Of a stretch of DNA of 33,825 bases, positions 31,499 to 33,825 are shown piece after piece. The notes beneath the pieces are model-generated. The model saw nothing but the letters and a program-made list of their open reading frames with translations, had not been told where the DNA came from and searched no databases. Position 1 is the first letter of the stretch. Each line of letters begins with the position of its first letter. Source of the DNA: an uncultured Pseudomonadota bacterium (GTDB taxonomy: Bacteria > Pseudomonadota > Gammaproteobacteria > Methylococcales > Methylomonadaceae); contig CAIOHN010000138.1 of the NCBI GenBank assembly GCA_903858105.1, forward strand, positions 1 through 33,825, in the 5' to 3' direction. The position numbers and the translations under genes were made by a program.

Positions 31499-33361
31499 TC
31501 AGTTGTTGTAATGAATGGAAATAAAGAAATTTCTATCGGCCATATTGTAATTGCTAACGGTCTGATAGTTTTTATCTAAAACATTATTCAGCTTGCCGCT
31601 AATCATCCAGTTTTTGTCGATGTGGTACGCCGTGCGAAAATCAAGGGTCACAAAGCCATTGACTACTGTACCCGAATTACTCGCCAGTCGGTCGCTTTGT
31701 GCCAAAACTTTTCCGCCCACATCAAACGCGCCAAAGCTTCTGGATACATCGTAAGACAGGGTTTTGTCGGCGCGACCTATCAATTTAGAGCTATTCTCAC
31801 GGTCTCTCGGGCTTAATAAATTTCCGTTTAATTTATGCGTCCAACCCAAAAACTGGGTATCAATTTCTGCCTCAAGGCCGTCAATTTGGGCTTTGCTGAC
31901 ATTGGCAGGCGACCAGGCACCAAACACATCGTTTGGGTCTACTGGCTGCCAGGAAATTAAGTTATCAATATCCGTATGATAGGCTCTGAATTCCCAATTT
32001 AACTTGCCGTGTTCTCCGCGTAAACCTGCCTCAACCGATTTTGAGCTTTCCGGCTTTAAATTGGGATTTCCAAAGCTACCAAAACTATCGAGTGGATAAT
32101 ACAGGTCATTAAAACTGGGGGCTTTAAAGGCATTGCCAAAATTAGCAAACGCGCTCAGGCCGTAATTCCAGTTAAACCGCCAGCCGATATTACCTGTCAC
32201 ATAATCGCCAAAGGCCTGATTTTTATCCCAACGCAAGGACGCGTTCATAAAATTATTTTTAAATACTTCGCTGTGTAGCTCACCAAATACACCCACATCA
32301 TAACGTGAGGTTTTGGTAAATTTTTCCGAACTATCGACTTCATCCACCCGATAATCCGTACCCAGGGTTAATTTATGCTTATCAGCAAGCATGATGTCGT
32401 TTAGCCAGGTCGCATTCCAGCGCGTGGTATTAAAAAACGTATTATTGGCAGCAATCGTAGAGCCCAGATTGTGACTTTCGTCCTGCGACTGGCCAAAACG
32501 CAATACCGAGCGCCAATTACTCATTACATCCATCGTCAAAGACGTACCAAGCACTTGATTGATAAATTGCTTGTTGCCAATATCGTCGCCGTAAGATTTG
32601 GTGAATTGATTCGCGCCCTCTGAGCGCATAAAAAACGCTTCGACCTCAGCGCTATTATCAAACCGATGTCCAACACGGGCGTTCAATGCGGTGTTGTTAT
32701 AAGCGCCCTGGTTTATAACGCCTGCAGGCGCCTTTACTCTCGGTGCAAAACCATTGCTCTCCAGATTGGAAACCCCCAGGTTATACCAACTGTTTTGCCA
32801 GCGACCGCTGATGTTACCCGCTTCTCTATGGGTAGCGTAAGAACCGCCGCCAGCTTCCACCGCGACACTGGGTTTTTCCGAGTCTTTGCCTTTGCGGGTA
32901 AAAATTTGAATCACGCCGCCGATGGCTTCCGAGCCATACAAACTGGATTGCGGGCCGCGAGTGATTTCCACTCGCTCGATTTGCTCAATCGGTATCAGCT
33001 CAAACGCAGTGGTTCCCAGGGTAACCGAGCCAACCTTTATGCCGTCAATCAGCACCAAAACATGGCTGGCATTAGTCCCGCGCATAATTACGCTGGCTGG
33101 TTGCCCATACCCGCCGCTTTGGGCAACATCAATGCCTGTCGAGCCTTTTAACAAATCGGGCAGCGTTCTGGCTTGCGATTGCTCTATGTCCTCACGAGTA
33201 AACACCGTGGCAGCCGTCGCCAACTCGGTTCTAGCGGTGTCGCTACGGGTGGCCGTGACCACTGTATCGGGGAGATTAATAGCGTCCTCGTTTGCGGCTT
33301 GTACAGTTAAAGTTGAACTGACACCCGCCAGCATTAAGGAACTGATTAGAATTTTTTGCAT
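31499..33361 (-). CDS. btuB: TonB-dependent vitamin B12 receptor BtuB
   Basis: An outer-membrane beta-barrel of 620 residues that brings cobalamin into the periplasm with TonB energy. It has a signal peptide (about 1-22), a TonB box DTVVTATR (from 32), and a plug domain with LPDLLKGSTGIDV, RGTNASHVLVLIDG, and EITRGPQSSLYGSEAIGGV. The barrel follows to the C-terminus (FFISIHYN). Length fits BtuB. It is the first gene after the riboswitch. The Shine-Dalgarno (AGAGGA) lies in a hairpin with an upstream complementary stretch. Confidence 0.95.
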   Translation of the reverse strand: MQKILISSLMLAGVSSTLTVQAANEDAINLPDTVVTATRSDTARTELATAATVFTREDIEQSQARTLPDLLKGSTGIDVAQSGGYGQPASVIMRGTNASHVLVLIDGIKVGSVTLGTTAFELIPIEQIERVEITRGPQSSLYGSEAIGGVIQIFTRKGKDSEKPSVAVEAGGGSYATHREAGNISGRWQNSWYNLGVSNLESNGFAPRVKAPAGVINQGAYNNTALNARVGHRFDNSAEVEAFFMRSEGANQFTKSYGDDIGNKQFINQVLGTSLTMDVMSNWRSVLRFGQSQDESHNLGSTIAANNTFFNTTRWNATWLNDIMLADKHKLTLGTDYRVDEVDSSEKFTKTSRYDVGVFGELHSEVFKNNFMNASLRWDKNQAFGDYVTGNIGWRFNWNYGLSAFANFGNAFKAPSFNDLYYPLDSFGSFGNPNLKPESSKSVEAGLRGEHGKLNWEFRAYHTDIDNLISWQPVDPNDVFGAWSPANVSKAQIDGLEAEIDTQFLGWTHKLNGNLLSPRDRENSSKLIGRADKTLSYDVSRSFGAFDVGGKVLAQSDRLASNSGTVVNGFVTLDFRTAYHIDKNWMISGKLNNVLDKNYQTVSNYNMADRNFFISIHYNN

Positions 33362-33365
33362 GTTG

Positions 33366-33408
33366 TCCTCTGCGCCCGCCGCGCATCCGGGTTAAAAAGG
33401 ACAGAGGA
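33366..33408 (-). promoter_or_regulatory. Shine-Dalgarno-sequestering hairpin of btuB
   Basis: On the minus strand TCCTCTG (33408-33402) is complementary to CAGAGGA (33372-33366), the btuB ribosome site, giving seven pairs with a 29-nt loop. With the aptamer directly upstream it is the likely expression platform: B12 binding favours the closed form and reduces translation. Which alternative pairing opens it could not be fixed by eye. Confidence 0.7.
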
Positions 33409-33489
33409 AAACGGGGTACGAAAAAGACGGAGACAGGCTAGGCATGGACTCTGACCATTCCGTAAACAGCCCTCCGCTGTCTCGAATGA

Positions 33490-33655
33490 TCTTCCGGGCC
33501 AGTCTCCGGGCTTATAAGTGGCTTACGCCTGATTCGCGACCTTCCCATGCAAATCGCACAGTGGCAAAAACGCGGATCTTTACTTATCTACCGTTGCGGG
33601 GGCAGCGTCGGCATGGGCGATTAGTTGAATCGCCGCACCGACTTCCTGTTTAAGT
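33490..33655 (-). ncRNA. Cobalamin riboswitch aptamer upstream of btuB
   Basis: On the minus strand the aptamer carries the known B12-element blocks in order: GGAAGTCGGTGC (near 33647), a peripheral stem arm, GCTGCCCCCGCAACGG (near 33606), TTGCCACTG (near 33575), GGGAAGG, AAGCCACT, and the B12 box AAGCCCGGAGACTGGCC (33513-33497). It senses adenosyl- or hydroxocobalamin and turns down the B12 uptake operon. The aptamer's exact ends are estimated to about 10 nt. Confidence 0.93.
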
Positions 33656-33696
33656 TGAGCCGAGAAATGACTCAAACACCTGAAAGAAGGAGGCAG

Positions 33697-33725
33697 ATTG
33701 TATTCAGTCGGGCTTTATAAAGCAA
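33697..33725 (-). promoter_or_regulatory. Candidate promoter of the B12 operon
   Basis: On the minus strand TTGCTT (33725-33720), a 17-nt spacer and TACAAT (33702-33697) form a sigma70-like promoter, with a good -10 and a weak -35. Transcription would begin near 33690, about 35 nt before the aptamer. The remaining 100 bp to the window edge show no gene. Confidence 0.6.
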
Positions 33726-33825
33726 GAAAACAAGCGTTTATGTCGATGCTGGGCATTGCAAATACCCCTTTGCATGCTATACATTGGTGCATAGATTAAT
33801 ACTGTTAACTACAACGAATACGGGC

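Noticed and set aside
1-33825. tRNA or rRNA genes
   Set aside because: No cloverleaf with a GGTTCGAATCC-type arm and no rRNA-like conserved block was seen in the gaps on either strand; a dedicated scan (tRNAscan-SE, Rfam) would settle this.

Overview
The window looks like chromosomal DNA of a gammaproteobacterium, most likely a methanotroph of the Methylococcales (Methylomonas/Methylobacter-like). This is inferred from gene content and order: rluD-pgeF divergent from bamD, a fused ThiS-ThiG, three VPLPA-CTERM exported proteins, a cobalamin locus with BtuM, and many REP-type repeats. No methane-oxidation gene is present, so the assignment is inference. No rRNA, tRNA, CRISPR or prophage was seen.

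Layout. 1-1.3 kb: the start of groES (running off the left edge) with a sigma70 promoter and a CIRCE operator, divergent from a MoeB/ThiF-type E1 enzyme. 1.3-6.3 kb: a small membrane protein, a type II P-type cation ATPase, a TetR regulator, an NlpE-domain protein and a DUF1348 gene whose promoter carries two matching 18-bp palindromes. 6.3-8 kb: a compact redox operon (glutaredoxin-BolA fusion, NifF-like flavodoxin, RseC). 8-15.5 kb: an accessory stretch with a YfaP-YfaT fusion and a YfaA-like protein but no alpha-2-macroglobulin gene, a 721-residue protein joining a degenerate Fic-like region to a zeta-toxin-like kinase, a REP-associated tyrosine transposase with its REPs, and two copies of a ~250-320 bp structured repeat.

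15.5-21.4 kb: core genes. rluD, pgeF and a ZIP metal transporter overlap in one minus-strand operon, divergent from bamD, a secreted HExxH protein, a Uma2 nuclease-like protein and a DUF2058 protein. 21.4-25.3 kb: a long minus-strand run with aroG-type DAHP synthase, thiSG, a DUF4160/DUF2442 pair, a BFD-like ferredoxin, a small unknown protein and trmB. 25.4-29 kb: an RMD1/DUF155 protein and three VPLPA-CTERM proteins, two of them paralogues. 29-33.8 kb: a B12 locus read leftward from a promoter and cobalamin riboswitch: btuB, btuM, cbiB and cobC, giving outer-membrane uptake, inner-membrane uptake and nucleotide-loop assembly.

Most notable: (1) the dispersed repeat pair, whose stems differ in sequence but keep pairing, as expected of a selected fold; (2) the Fic-like/zeta kinase fusion; (3) three domain fusions (Grx-BolA, ThiS-ThiG, YfaP-YfaT); (4) the paired TetR-type operators; (5) a B12 riboswitch with a hairpin that covers the btuB ribosome binding site.
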